The notes beneath the pieces were generated by a model. That model searched no databases. It saw nothing but the letters and a program-made list of their open reading frames with translations, and was not told where the DNA came from. 17,373 nt of DNA from Bacillota bacterium (lineage in GTDB: Bacteria > Bacillota > Desulfotomaculia > Desulfotomaculales > Desulfotomaculaceae), in the NCBI GenBank assembly GCA_023481335.1, contig JAMCWI010000030.1:1-17373 (forward strand), read 5' to 3'. Positions 7,196 through 13,141 of this stretch are shown here, one piece after another. Both the position numbers and the translations under genes were made by a program. Position 1 is the stretch's first letter. Each line of letters opens with the position of its first letter.

Positions 7196-7314
7196 GCTGA
7201 CGGCTGACAGCTGATGGCTGATGGCTGATGGCTGACAGCTGACGGCTGATGGCTGACAGCTGACGGCTGATGGCTGATGGCTGACAGCTGACGGCTGACG
7301 GCTGACAGCTGACA
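7196..7314. repeat. 17-unit heptamer array (GCTGAYR)
   Basis: Seventeen uninterrupted 7-bp units beginning at 7196. Each is GCTGA followed by CG, CA or TG; the order of the three variants is irregular. The matching array in copy 2 (8849-8904) has only eight units, which points to expansion or contraction by slippage or recombination. Confidence 0.92.
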
Positions 7315-7341
7315 GCCTGACCCCAGAGGACTACCCATGAG

Positions 7342-8589
7342 CTAGAAAAGTATCTTCTGCCTTCGCATGTGGACGTTTAGTAAAACTCCCATGGCGATCA
7401 TGTTGGCCATCATGCTGCTGCCGCCGTAGCTGAAGAGGGGCAGGGGCACGCCGGTGATGGGCATGATACCGGCAGCCATCCCTACGTTGATCAGGATATG
7501 GAAGGTTATCATGGAAACAATTCCTGTGGCCAGCAACGTGCCGTATAAGTCTCTGGCCTGGGAAGCGATGCGAATGCCGCGGTATAACAGGATAAAGAAC
7601 AAAAGCAGTAAAGCGGCAACCCCGATAAAACCCATCTCTTCGCCCACTACGGAGAAGATGAAGTCTGTGTGTTGTTCCGGTAAGAAGTTGAGCTGGTTTT
7701 GGCTGCCGTTATAGATTCCTTTTCCTTCCAAGCCGCCGGAACCAATGGCAATTTGCGACTGGATCACATGATACCCGGCACCGTGCCACTGTTCCCATGG
7801 GTCAATAAAGACCAACAGGCGATTTAACTGATATTCTTTCAATGGGAGCCACAGTCCAAATTGTACATGTGCCCAAACCCAGCCAATGGCGGAAGCCCAG
7901 CCTCCCACAAACAATCCCCCCACCAGTTTGGGATTGGCACCCGCCGCGAACAGCATACCAAACAAGATGGCGATGAATACCAGGGATGTTCCTAAGTCTG
8001 GCTGTCCCAGAATGAGCAGTACGGGAATCCCCACATGAATAAAACAGGGGATTAAATCTTTTAGGGAGTTTAAGTTTCCCTCCCGCCTGGTTAAAAAGTC
8101 CGCAAAAGTGATAATGGTAAATATCTTGGCGAACTCCGAAGGCTGCAGCAGAAAAGGCCCTAAATTAATCCAGCTGGTGGCCCCCTTGACGGTGTGGCCC
8201 AGAGGAGTCAAGACGATAAACAGCAACAATAGATTTAGGATATAGATGATTTTCCGGTGACGACGGAAGTCTTCATAGGGAATTGATAAGATAAATAATA
8301 TAATAATGGTACCCAGTATAATGGCGATAATCTGTTTTTTGACAAAGTCACTAAAAAACATTTTGGAGTATTTGACAATGGTGATCCCCAGGGGTTCTCG
8401 GGGTTCTTCACCGTTTAATCCCAAGCTGTCCTTCTGCCAAATCTCCTGTCCCTGCCGGAAGTCCATGGGGCTGCTCACAACGGTGGCACTGCTGATAATC
8501 ACAAGGCTAAAGCAAATAATTAAAAACACGGCAATTAATAATGTATAATCAAGGTTTTTTACAAACCGCTTGTCCACCAAAACATTCAC
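7342..8589 (-). CDS. rodA: Rod-shape SEDS peptidoglycan polymerase RodA
   Basis: SEDS-family membrane glycosyltransferase that polymerises lipid II into glycan strands for side-wall growth, together with a class B PBP such as the PBP2 encoded upstream. The 415-residue polytopic protein has the family motifs GATSWINLGPFLLQPSEFAK (about 136-155), HTDFIFSVVGEE with the invariant Asp309, and FSYGGSSMMANM near the C-terminus. The loop between the first two membrane segments (about 36-85) is longer than I expect for RodA. The ATG at 8589 follows AAGGGGGTGA. Linkage to mreBCD and PBP2 favours RodA over FtsW or SpoVE. It lies between two repeat elements and seems to be its own transcription unit. Confidence 0.93.
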   Translation of the reverse strand: MNVLVDKRFVKNLDYTLLIAVFLIICFSLVIISSATVVSSPMDFRQGQEIWQKDSLGLNGEEPREPLGITIVKYSKMFFSDFVKKQIIAIILGTIIILFILSIPYEDFRRHRKIIYILNLLLLFIVLTPLGHTVKGATSWINLGPFLLQPSEFAKIFTIITFADFLTRREGNLNSLKDLIPCFIHVGIPVLLILGQPDLGTSLVFIAILFGMLFAAGANPKLVGGLFVGGWASAIGWVWAHVQFGLWLPLKEYQLNRLLVFIDPWEQWHGAGYHVIQSQIAIGSGGLEGKGIYNGSQNQLNFLPEQHTDFIFSVVGEEMGFIGVAALLLLFFILLYRGIRIASQARDLYGTLLATGIVSMITFHILINVGMAAGIMPITGVPLPLFSYGGSSMMANMIAMGVLLNVHMRRQKILF

Positions 8590-8614
8590 CCCCTTGAAGA
8601 TCTTTAACCTATAA

Positions 8615-8644
8615 ATTATATAATGGGTATTCCTTTGGGGTCAA
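8615..8644 (-). promoter_or_regulatory. Candidate sigma-A promoter of rodA formed at the repeat junction
   Basis: On the minus strand TTGACC (8644-8639) lies inside the terminal inverted repeat of element copy 2. An 18-nt spacer crosses the element edge and leads to TATAAT (8620-8615) outside it. The match is 5/6 and 6/6 to the sigma-A consensus. Transcription would start about 20 nt before the rodA ribosome binding site. Confidence 0.62.
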
Positions 8645-8926
8645 GCCGTCAGCTGTCAGCTGTCAGCCATCAGCCGTCAGCCTTTTTGGTTTTGTGTATG
8701 GTCCTGGCTGTTGGCTATTGGCTATTGGCTGTTGGCTGTTGGCTTTTGGCTTTTGGCTTTTGGCTTTTGGCTGTGGGATGGTACTAAGTTTTGGGCATAT
8801 AAAAAGAGCCCGGTCAAAGACCGGACCCTTAAGAAATACATTCAAAAAGCTGATGGCTGACAGCTGACAGCTGATGGCTGACAGCTGACGGCTGACGGCT
8901 GACAGCTTGACCCCAAAGGAATACCC
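8625..8926. mobile_element. MITE-like heptad repeat element, copy 2
   Basis: A 302-bp relative of the element at 6997-7336, filling the minE-rodA gap. Its 22-nt ends (8625-8646 and 8905-8926; GGGTATTCC ... GGTCAAGC) are perfect reverse complements. In + strand order it holds five units of CYRTCAG (8646-8680), the same unique stretch as copy 1, ten units of TTGGCTT/G/A (8704-8773, the first degenerate), the conserved terminator core, and eight GCTGAYR units (8849-8904). It begins 8 bp after the minE stop. No target-site duplication is apparent. Similar short heptamer arrays are known from cyanobacteria (STRR/LTRR); a link to those is only by resemblance. Confidence 0.77.
8801..8826 (-). terminator. 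Rho-independent terminator in the core of repeat copy 2
   Basis: Same hairpin as in copy 1: GTCCGGTC-TTT-GACCGGGC followed by TCTTTTTATA on the minus strand. It would end the minCDE transcript about 110 nt after the minE stop, before rodA. Confidence 0.78.
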
Positions 8927-8934
8927 CAAAGCAG

Positions 8935-9210
8935 TTATGCCAGGCTTTTGGTTCGTTTCATGCGTTTTACCGGGATGTTGGCAACCAGGGCAACCTGCTG
9001 GTCGTTGCTGTCCAGGCTGACCTCCAGTGCTTTCTCGTCTATTTCCATATAGTTTGAAATGACTTTAATCAGATCGTTTTTCAGGGAAGAAAGTAGTTCG
9101 GGTGACACATTGGCCCGGTCGTGTACCAGTACCAGTCTTAGTCTCTCTTTTGCCACATTTTTGCTGCTTGCAGTCTCACGACCAAAAAACCTGTTTAAAA
9201 AATCTAACAC
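8935..9210 (-). CDS. minE: Cell division topological specificity factor MinE
   Basis: MinE stimulates the MinD ATPase and drives pole-to-pole oscillation or local removal of MinCD, freeing mid-cell for FtsZ. The 91-residue product begins MLDFLNRFFG, the amphipathic membrane-targeting segment. It then has the anti-MinCD region AKERLRLVLVHDRANVSPELLSSLKNDLIKVISNYMEID and a C-terminal dimerisation part, all typical in order and length. The start is a GTG at 9210 behind a GGGGGG-rich site. It follows minD by 17 bp. B. subtilis lacks MinE, so its presence is a clostridial rather than bacillar trait. A repeat element begins directly after its stop. Confidence 0.95.
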   Translation of the reverse strand: MLDFLNRFFGRETASSKNVAKERLRLVLVHDRANVSPELLSSLKNDLIKVISNYMEIDEKALEVSLDSNDQQVALVANIPVKRMKRTKSLA

Positions 9211-9227
9211 TCCGGTACCCCCCTTTC

Positions 9228-10022
9228 CTACCTCATTCCAATCATTTTCCTTAAGGCATTTAGTAAACCACCCGGTTCCTCAAGGTTCAACAAAGGTACA
9301 TTTTCACCAAGGATGCGGCGGGTGATGTTGCGGTAAGCCTGACCGCTCTGGGACTTATCATCCCTAACCACGGTCTCCCCCTTGTTGGTGGTAACCACCA
9401 CCTGCTCATCCTCCGGCACTACGCCCAGCAGGTCGATGGCCAGAATTTCGTTCATATCATCAATACTCATCATATCGCCACGGTTTACCATCTTGGTGCG
9501 ATAACGGTTGATAATCAGCTTCGGCTCCCGCAGGTCGGCGGCTTCCAACAGCCCGATAATGCGGTCGGCATCCCGTACGGCGGACACTTCCGGGGTGGTC
9601 ACCACGATGGCTTTGTCAGCTCCGGCAATGGCGTTTTTAAATCCCTGTTCAATGCCCGCAGGGCAGTCGATAATGACAAAATCAAATTCCTGTTTCAGTT
9701 CCTCGCAGAGTTCCCTCATTTGGTCGGGGTTCACCGCGGTTTTGTCTTTGGTTTGGGCTGCGGGCAGCAGGTGCAGGCTCTCATACCTTTTGTCCTTGAT
9801 TAAAGCTTGCCGGGTGCGGCAAACACCGCTGGTAACATCCACAATATCAAAAACGATGCGGTTCTCTAAACCCATAACAACATCCAGATTGCGCAGCCCG
9901 ATATCGGCATCCACCAGACATACCTTTTTCCCGTGGGAGGCCAGGCCTGTACCCAGGTTGGCAGTGGTGGTGGTTTTCCCAACGCCCCCTTTACCGGAAG
10001 TGACTACGATGACTTCACCCAT
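9228..10022 (-). CDS. minD: Septum site-determining ATPase MinD
   Basis: Membrane-associated ParA-type ATPase that recruits MinC and is released by MinE. The 264 residues carry the deviant Walker A motif GKGGVGKT at 10-17 (signature Lys11, Lys16), the switch region VDADIGLRNLDVVMG, and the Walker B strand FVIIDCPAGIEQGF. The last 14 residues (GGLLNALRKMIGMR) are the amphipathic membrane-targeting helix. Length and motifs are those of a complete MinD. The ATG at 10022 follows AAGGAGGA. The 72 bp between minC and minD hold no clear promoter, so it is probably transcribed with minC. Confidence 0.97.
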   Translation of the reverse strand: MGEVIVVTSGKGGVGKTTTTANLGTGLASHGKKVCLVDADIGLRNLDVVMGLENRIVFDIVDVTSGVCRTRQALIKDKRYESLHLLPAAQTKDKTAVNPDQMRELCEELKQEFDFVIIDCPAGIEQGFKNAIAGADKAIVVTTPEVSAVRDADRIIGLLEAADLREPKLIINRYRTKMVNRGDMMSIDDMNEILAIDLLGVVPEDEQVVVTTNKGETVVRDDKSQSGQAYRNITRRILGENVPLLNLEEPGGLLNALRKMIGMR

Positions 10023-10094
10023 GTTTTAGGTCCTCCTTACTATGCCAAGCGTTTTACACCCGAATAAATTCTGCACCAAAACAAATGTAAACCG

Positions 10095-10517
10095 TTACTT
10101 GATTACAGAATTAAATGTCTCTATGGTTACCACACCGTTTTTTATCCGGGCCAGTTCCGGGTAATCCGGGTTGGATGATTCATCCTCCGGGGGTCTGGTG
10201 ATGTGATTGCCGATCCTTAATTGCGTGGGTCGCAGTCTAAAGGCCAGAATAATGGCATTGACGTCCCCTTTGGCACCGGCATGGACAACCCCGCGCAGCG
10301 AACCCATGACAATAATATTGCCGGAGGCTACGATTTCCGCGCCTGGATTCACGTCCCCCAGTACCACCACGTTCCCTTCATGACAAATGCTCTGTCCGGA
10401 CCGCATGGTTCTTTGAACTAATATGGTATTCTCATCCACCAGTTCTGCCAATTCCGCCGGAATATTTCCAAGGGATGCCTGACCTGCAGTGGAATTTGAC
10501 AAGATCTCTTTCGTCAA
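10095..10517 (-). CDS. minC: MinC, apparently C-terminal domain only
   Basis: Division inhibitor of the Min system. The translation shows only the C-terminal beta-helix domain: TILVQRTMRSGQSICHEGNVVVLGDVNPGAEIVASGNIIVMGSLRGVVHAGAKGD. It includes the MinD-binding RSGQ motif (39-42). The open frame extends up to 10622, but that part overlaps a Rho-independent terminator and the promoter. The best start is the TTG at 10517-10515, seven nt after GGGAGGGG (10532-10525), giving 140 residues. A usual MinC has about 220-230, with an N-terminal FtsZ-inhibiting domain of about 100; no such sequence is found upstream before the mrdA terminator. The family call is firm. The start codon and the lack of the N-domain are inferred from the ribosome binding site, promoter and terminator positions. 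Confidence 0.87.
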   Translation of the reverse strand: MTKEILSNSTAGQASLGNIPAELAELVDENTILVQRTMRSGQSICHEGNVVVLGDVNPGAEIVASGNIIVMGSLRGVVHAGAKGDVNAIILAFRLRPTQLRIGNHITRPPEDESSNPDYPELARIKNGVVTIETFNSVIK

Positions 10518-10549
10518 AGTGATTCCCCTCCCGCTTGCCCTATACTTGA

Positions 10550-10574
10550 ATTCTACGCCAAGGTACCAAATCCT
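10550..10574 (-). promoter_or_regulatory. Sigma-H-type promoter of minCDE
   Basis: The minus strand has GAAGGATTT (AGGATTT at 10574-10568), a 14-nt spacer and GTAGAAT (GAAT at 10553-10550). Both boxes and the spacing agree with the sigma-H consensus (AGGAWWW, RnnGAAT) and with the layout of spoVG. Transcription would start near 10543, about 25 nt before the TTG start of minC. Confidence 0.68.
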
Positions 10575-10586
10575 TCTAAAGCTGGA

Positions 10587-10611
10587 TAAAAAAAAGGGGC
10601 GATTCGCCCCT
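10587..10611 (-). terminator. Rho-independent terminator after mrdA
   Basis: On the minus strand AGGGGCG-AAT-CGCCCCT forms a perfect 7-bp stem with a 3-nt loop, followed at once by a run of T. It lies 30 nt past the mrdA stop and ends the elongation operon before minCDE. Confidence 0.92.
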
Positions 10612-10640
10612 ATATTATGCAATAATTAGACAATATGCGT

Positions 10641-12617
10641 TTATTCCGGGCTGTAGCCCGGCCGCTGCTGAACATCCTGTATATCAAGGTATGCAGCAAA
10701 TAAATCCCTTGCCACCGGTCCTGCACCGGTACCGCCCTTGCCGCCGTTATCTATAACCGCTGCCACCGCCACTTCGGGATTTTCAAAGGGAGCATAGGCT
10801 ACAAAAACAGCGTGGTTATCGCGTCCAAAGACTTCGCCGGTGCCGGTTTTCCCTGCCACCTGAATGGGGAAACCGCTAAATATCCCGGAAGCCGTACCAA
10901 CACGGGTCACCATATTCATGCCTTCTTGGGCAACCCTTAGGGCTTCGGGCTTCACCCCGACATCGCCGATTTTTTGGGGCTTAAATTCTTTAATGGTCCT
11001 TCCGTCGGGACTGGTAATTTTTTGAACCAGATAAGGTTTCCAACGGGTTCCGCCGTTGGCAATAGCGGCAACATAATTCACCATCTGCAGAGGGGTATAC
11101 TCATTGTAACCCTGTCCCAAGGACATATTTAAGGTATCATAAACCTGCCAATTCAGATCCCACTTATACTGGTCATACTGGTTTTGCACCGCCCTTCGTT
11201 CTTTCTGCTTAGCCTGTTCCAATCTTTCCCTTTCTGCCGGGTCTTTGGTGTCGGCCAAAAGAGGTTTGTATTTTTCCTCAATAGCCTCAAACTTAGGGTT
11301 ATAGATGGCATCCAAAAAGGCTTTGTTGCGTTTGTACTTTGAGTCGGGGGTTGGCACATTTCCTTTCGGTTCACCGGGTATTTCAATACCCGTTCGTTCG
11401 CCAAAACCAAACTTGCGAGCATAATTGCTAATAGTATCAACACCCAGCACCCGGTGTCCAATGGTCCAGAAATAAGTATTGCAGGATTCTGAAATGGCCT
11501 TGCGCATGTCCACCCGGCCGTGGCCGTCCGGTTTCCAGTCCCTAAAGGCCTTGTCTCCGAAAATATAATACCCGGGGTCAGATATGGCCCATGTAGGGTC
11601 CACTTTGCCGGTGTCCACCCCGGCTACCGCCAGAACCATTTTAAAGGTTGAGGCCGGAGGATACAGCTGCAGTACACGGTTCGGCAGGGCACCGCTCTTT
11701 TGTAAGTCCTCCCATTGTTTTTGAGTGATGCCGTTAATCCAAATTGAAGGATTATAGGTAGGATAACTGGCCATGGCCCGGATGGCACCGGTTTTTATAT
11801 CAATCATGACCACAGCCCCGCCCTTTGATTCATAGCCCAGTTTCCTCATATAAAGGACTTGCCTTTCTAAGGATGCCTCCGCAGTCCTTTGCAATTCGGC
11901 GTCAACGGTGAGAACCAGATTGTTACCGGGGATGGGCTCCTTAACACCCAAATCTCTTACCGGCCGGGCCTGGGCATCTACCTCCACCTGCCTGGCACCG
12001 TTTTGTCCCCTTAAGTAGGGCTCAAAGGAATTTTCCAGCCCCTCCTGGCCGTACATATCGCCCAGCCGGTAACCTTGATCCTGATTTCTTTGCAGTTGTT
12101 CCTGTTTGATCTCCTGCACATATCCCAGTACATGGGACAGCATAGAATCAAAATGGTAATTTCTTACCGGCTCTACATCAATGACCACCCCGGGCAAATC
12201 TAACCGCTGTTCCTCCAGCACGGTAATGGTCTCCAGCGGCACATCCGTTGCCAGCCTTACAGGTTGGAACTTCCTAAGTTCCTGTTCTTCCAACTTACTC
12301 ATGATTTCCATAGGGTTCATGCCCAGGATGCCTGCCACCCTGTTTACCACCTGGTCGGTTTCTTTCAACCCCAGATAGACCAGGGAAACGGTGTAAACCG
12401 GCTTGTTTCCCAAAATTTTAACACCATTACGGTCGTACATCTCACCCCTGGGGGCGATGATGGGATTTAGCCGAATATGGTTTTGTTTGGCCAGGGTCTC
12501 AAAGCGCTCGGTTTCCAACAGCATTAAATAAGCCAAGCGCCCCACCAATATGATGAAAATTGAAGATACCAGAAAGAGGAGCACGCGGGTCTTTTTTTCT
12601 ACTGTCTTCCTTTCCAA
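10641..12617 (-). CDS. mrdA: Penicillin-binding protein 2, elongation transpeptidase
   Basis: Class B PBP that cross-links peptidoglycan in the rod complex with RodA and MreBCD. The 658-residue protein has one N-terminal membrane anchor (about 12-34), a dimerisation/pedestal region containing APRGEMYDRNG (55-65), and the transpeptidase domain. Its motifs are SxxK (Ser323-Thr-Phe-Lys326), SCN (378-380) and KTGTG (590-594). Between SCN and KTG lies a charged segment of about 60 residues (431-490, KFEAIEEKYKPLLADTKDPA onward) that looks like an insertion compared with E. coli PBP2. The start is TTG at 12617 behind GGGAGGAG. It follows mreD by 23 bp and is last in its operon. Confidence 0.94.
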   Translation of the reverse strand: MERKTVEKKTRVLLFLVSSIFIILVGRLAYLMLLETERFETLAKQNHIRLNPIIAPRGEMYDRNGVKILGNKPVYTVSLVYLGLKETDQVVNRVAGILGMNPMEIMSKLEEQELRKFQPVRLATDVPLETITVLEEQRLDLPGVVIDVEPVRNYHFDSMLSHVLGYVQEIKQEQLQRNQDQGYRLGDMYGQEGLENSFEPYLRGQNGARQVEVDAQARPVRDLGVKEPIPGNNLVLTVDAELQRTAEASLERQVLYMRKLGYESKGGAVVMIDIKTGAIRAMASYPTYNPSIWINGITQKQWEDLQKSGALPNRVLQLYPPASTFKMVLAVAGVDTGKVDPTWAISDPGYYIFGDKAFRDWKPDGHGRVDMRKAISESCNTYFWTIGHRVLGVDTISNYARKFGFGERTGIEIPGEPKGNVPTPDSKYKRNKAFLDAIYNPKFEAIEEKYKPLLADTKDPAERERLEQAKQKERRAVQNQYDQYKWDLNWQVYDTLNMSLGQGYNEYTPLQMVNYVAAIANGGTRWKPYLVQKITSPDGRTIKEFKPQKIGDVGVKPEALRVAQEGMNMVTRVGTASGIFSGFPIQVAGKTGTGEVFGRDNHAVFVAYAPFENPEVAVAAVIDNGGKGGTGAGPVARDLFAAYLDIQDVQQRPGYSPE

Positions 12618-12640
12618 GAAAACTCCTCCCTAATAAACAT

Positions 12641-13141
12641 TTAAGGTTCTCTCTCCCTGAGCCAGCCCTTTTCGTTCGAATTGTAAAACTTCCAAAAGGT
12701 CAGGGGGACCAACAGGCTTGTATAGATGGCGGAGGGTATAATCACCTGGCCCAGGGCAAAGGCAGGCGCCACTTCGATATCCAGGTAAAGCAGCAGGACA
12801 TAGTAAGCAAGTTGACTGGCAATCCCCACCATAAAAGTTACCAGAGTAACAATAATGACACTTTCCTTATAAAAACGGGCCTCTGCCAAACCCGCCAAAT
12901 AGCCGGCTGTCATTTTAGCAAGAGCGTTTAGCCCGATGTAATTGCCGGTAAAAATATCCTGGGCAAGGCCCGCCAGAAAACCCAAAAAAGCCCCCTCCCT
13001 GGAACCACGGAGGAAGCCGTTGAATATAACCAGCATTAGTACCAAATCTGGTTTAACCCCTGACACCTGCAGGAAGCTAAATAGGGTTGACTGTAACAGC
13101 AATGCAATTGTTACAAGCAATAGGAAGACAAAGGAACGCAA
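12641..13141 (-). CDS. mreD: Rod shape-determining protein MreD
   Basis: Small polytopic membrane protein of the elongation complex, 166 residues, almost entirely hydrophobic with four to six membrane segments. The MreD-like features are the N-terminal segment (RSFVFLLLVTIALLLQSTL), PDLVLMLVIFNGFLRGSREGAFLGFLAGLAQDIF and a GLNALAKMTAGYLAG segment. The start is TTG at 13141, directly after the TAA of mreC, with GGAGG eight nt upstream inside the mreC end. Divergent as this family usually is, the position between mreC and mrdA makes the call safe. Confidence 0.92.
   Translation of the reverse strand: MRSFVFLLLVTIALLLQSTLFSFLQVSGVKPDLVLMLVIFNGFLRGSREGAFLGFLAGLAQDIFTGNYIGLNALAKMTAGYLAGLAEARFYKESVIIVTLVTFMVGIASQLAYYVLLLYLDIEVAPAFALGQVIIPSAIYTSLLVPLTFWKFYNSNEKGWLREREP

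Larger units (their letters stand above)
6997..7336. mobile_element. MITE-like heptad repeat element, copy 1
   Basis: A 340-bp element in the rodA-spoIVFA gap with imperfect 22-nt inverted ends (6997-7018 and 7315-7336; shared pattern GGGTA-TYCT-T-GGGTCAGGC). Inside, in + strand order, are four units of CTGTCAG/CCGTCAG (7018-7045), a short unique stretch (TTTTTGGTTTTGTGTATGG), seven units of TTGGCTT/G (7069-7117), a conserved core carrying a terminator (about 7140-7195), and 17 units of GCTGACA/ACG/ATG (7196-7314). The first and last arrays are reverse complements, so the whole element can fold back on itself. It starts 5 bp after the rodA stop. No target-site duplication or transposase is visible. 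A second copy lies at 8625-8926 in the same orientation. Together with the sigma-E promoter it accounts for the 435-bp gap. Confidence 0.75.

Noticed and set aside
6997..7336. CRISPR array
   Set aside because: Units are 7 bp and contiguous with no spacers, and there are no cas genes.
7129..7338. Open frame giving a repetitive product of the type QLSAVSRQLSAISHQPSAVS
   Set aside because: It is a translation of the heptamer array; a 7-bp period read in triplets gives a 7-residue repeat. No ribosome binding site. Such frames are frequent spurious predictions.
8663..8929. Open frame with PKAKSQKPKANSQQPIANSQQ and QLSAVSRQLSAIS repeats
   Set aside because: Same artefact from both array types of repeat copy 2; it runs through the terminator core and has no start signal.
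8615..8936. Target-site duplication around repeat copy 2
   Set aside because: The flanks ATAAT and CAAAG differ, as do those of copy 1 (CTTCG and ATGAG); no duplication can be claimed.
9508..10029. 173-residue open frame on the + strand
   Set aside because: Antisense shadow of minD, serine/threonine-rich with no recognisable motif.
10023..10094. Possible promoter (TTTACA-N17-TTTATT) between minC and minD
   Set aside because: The -10 matches at only four positions, and operon transcription from the sigma-H site is the simpler explanation.
10518..10622. Upstream extension of minC to a TTG at 10622 (175 residues)
   Set aside because: It would start inside a Rho-independent terminator and read through the sigma-H promoter; the extra residues do not look like a MinC N-domain.
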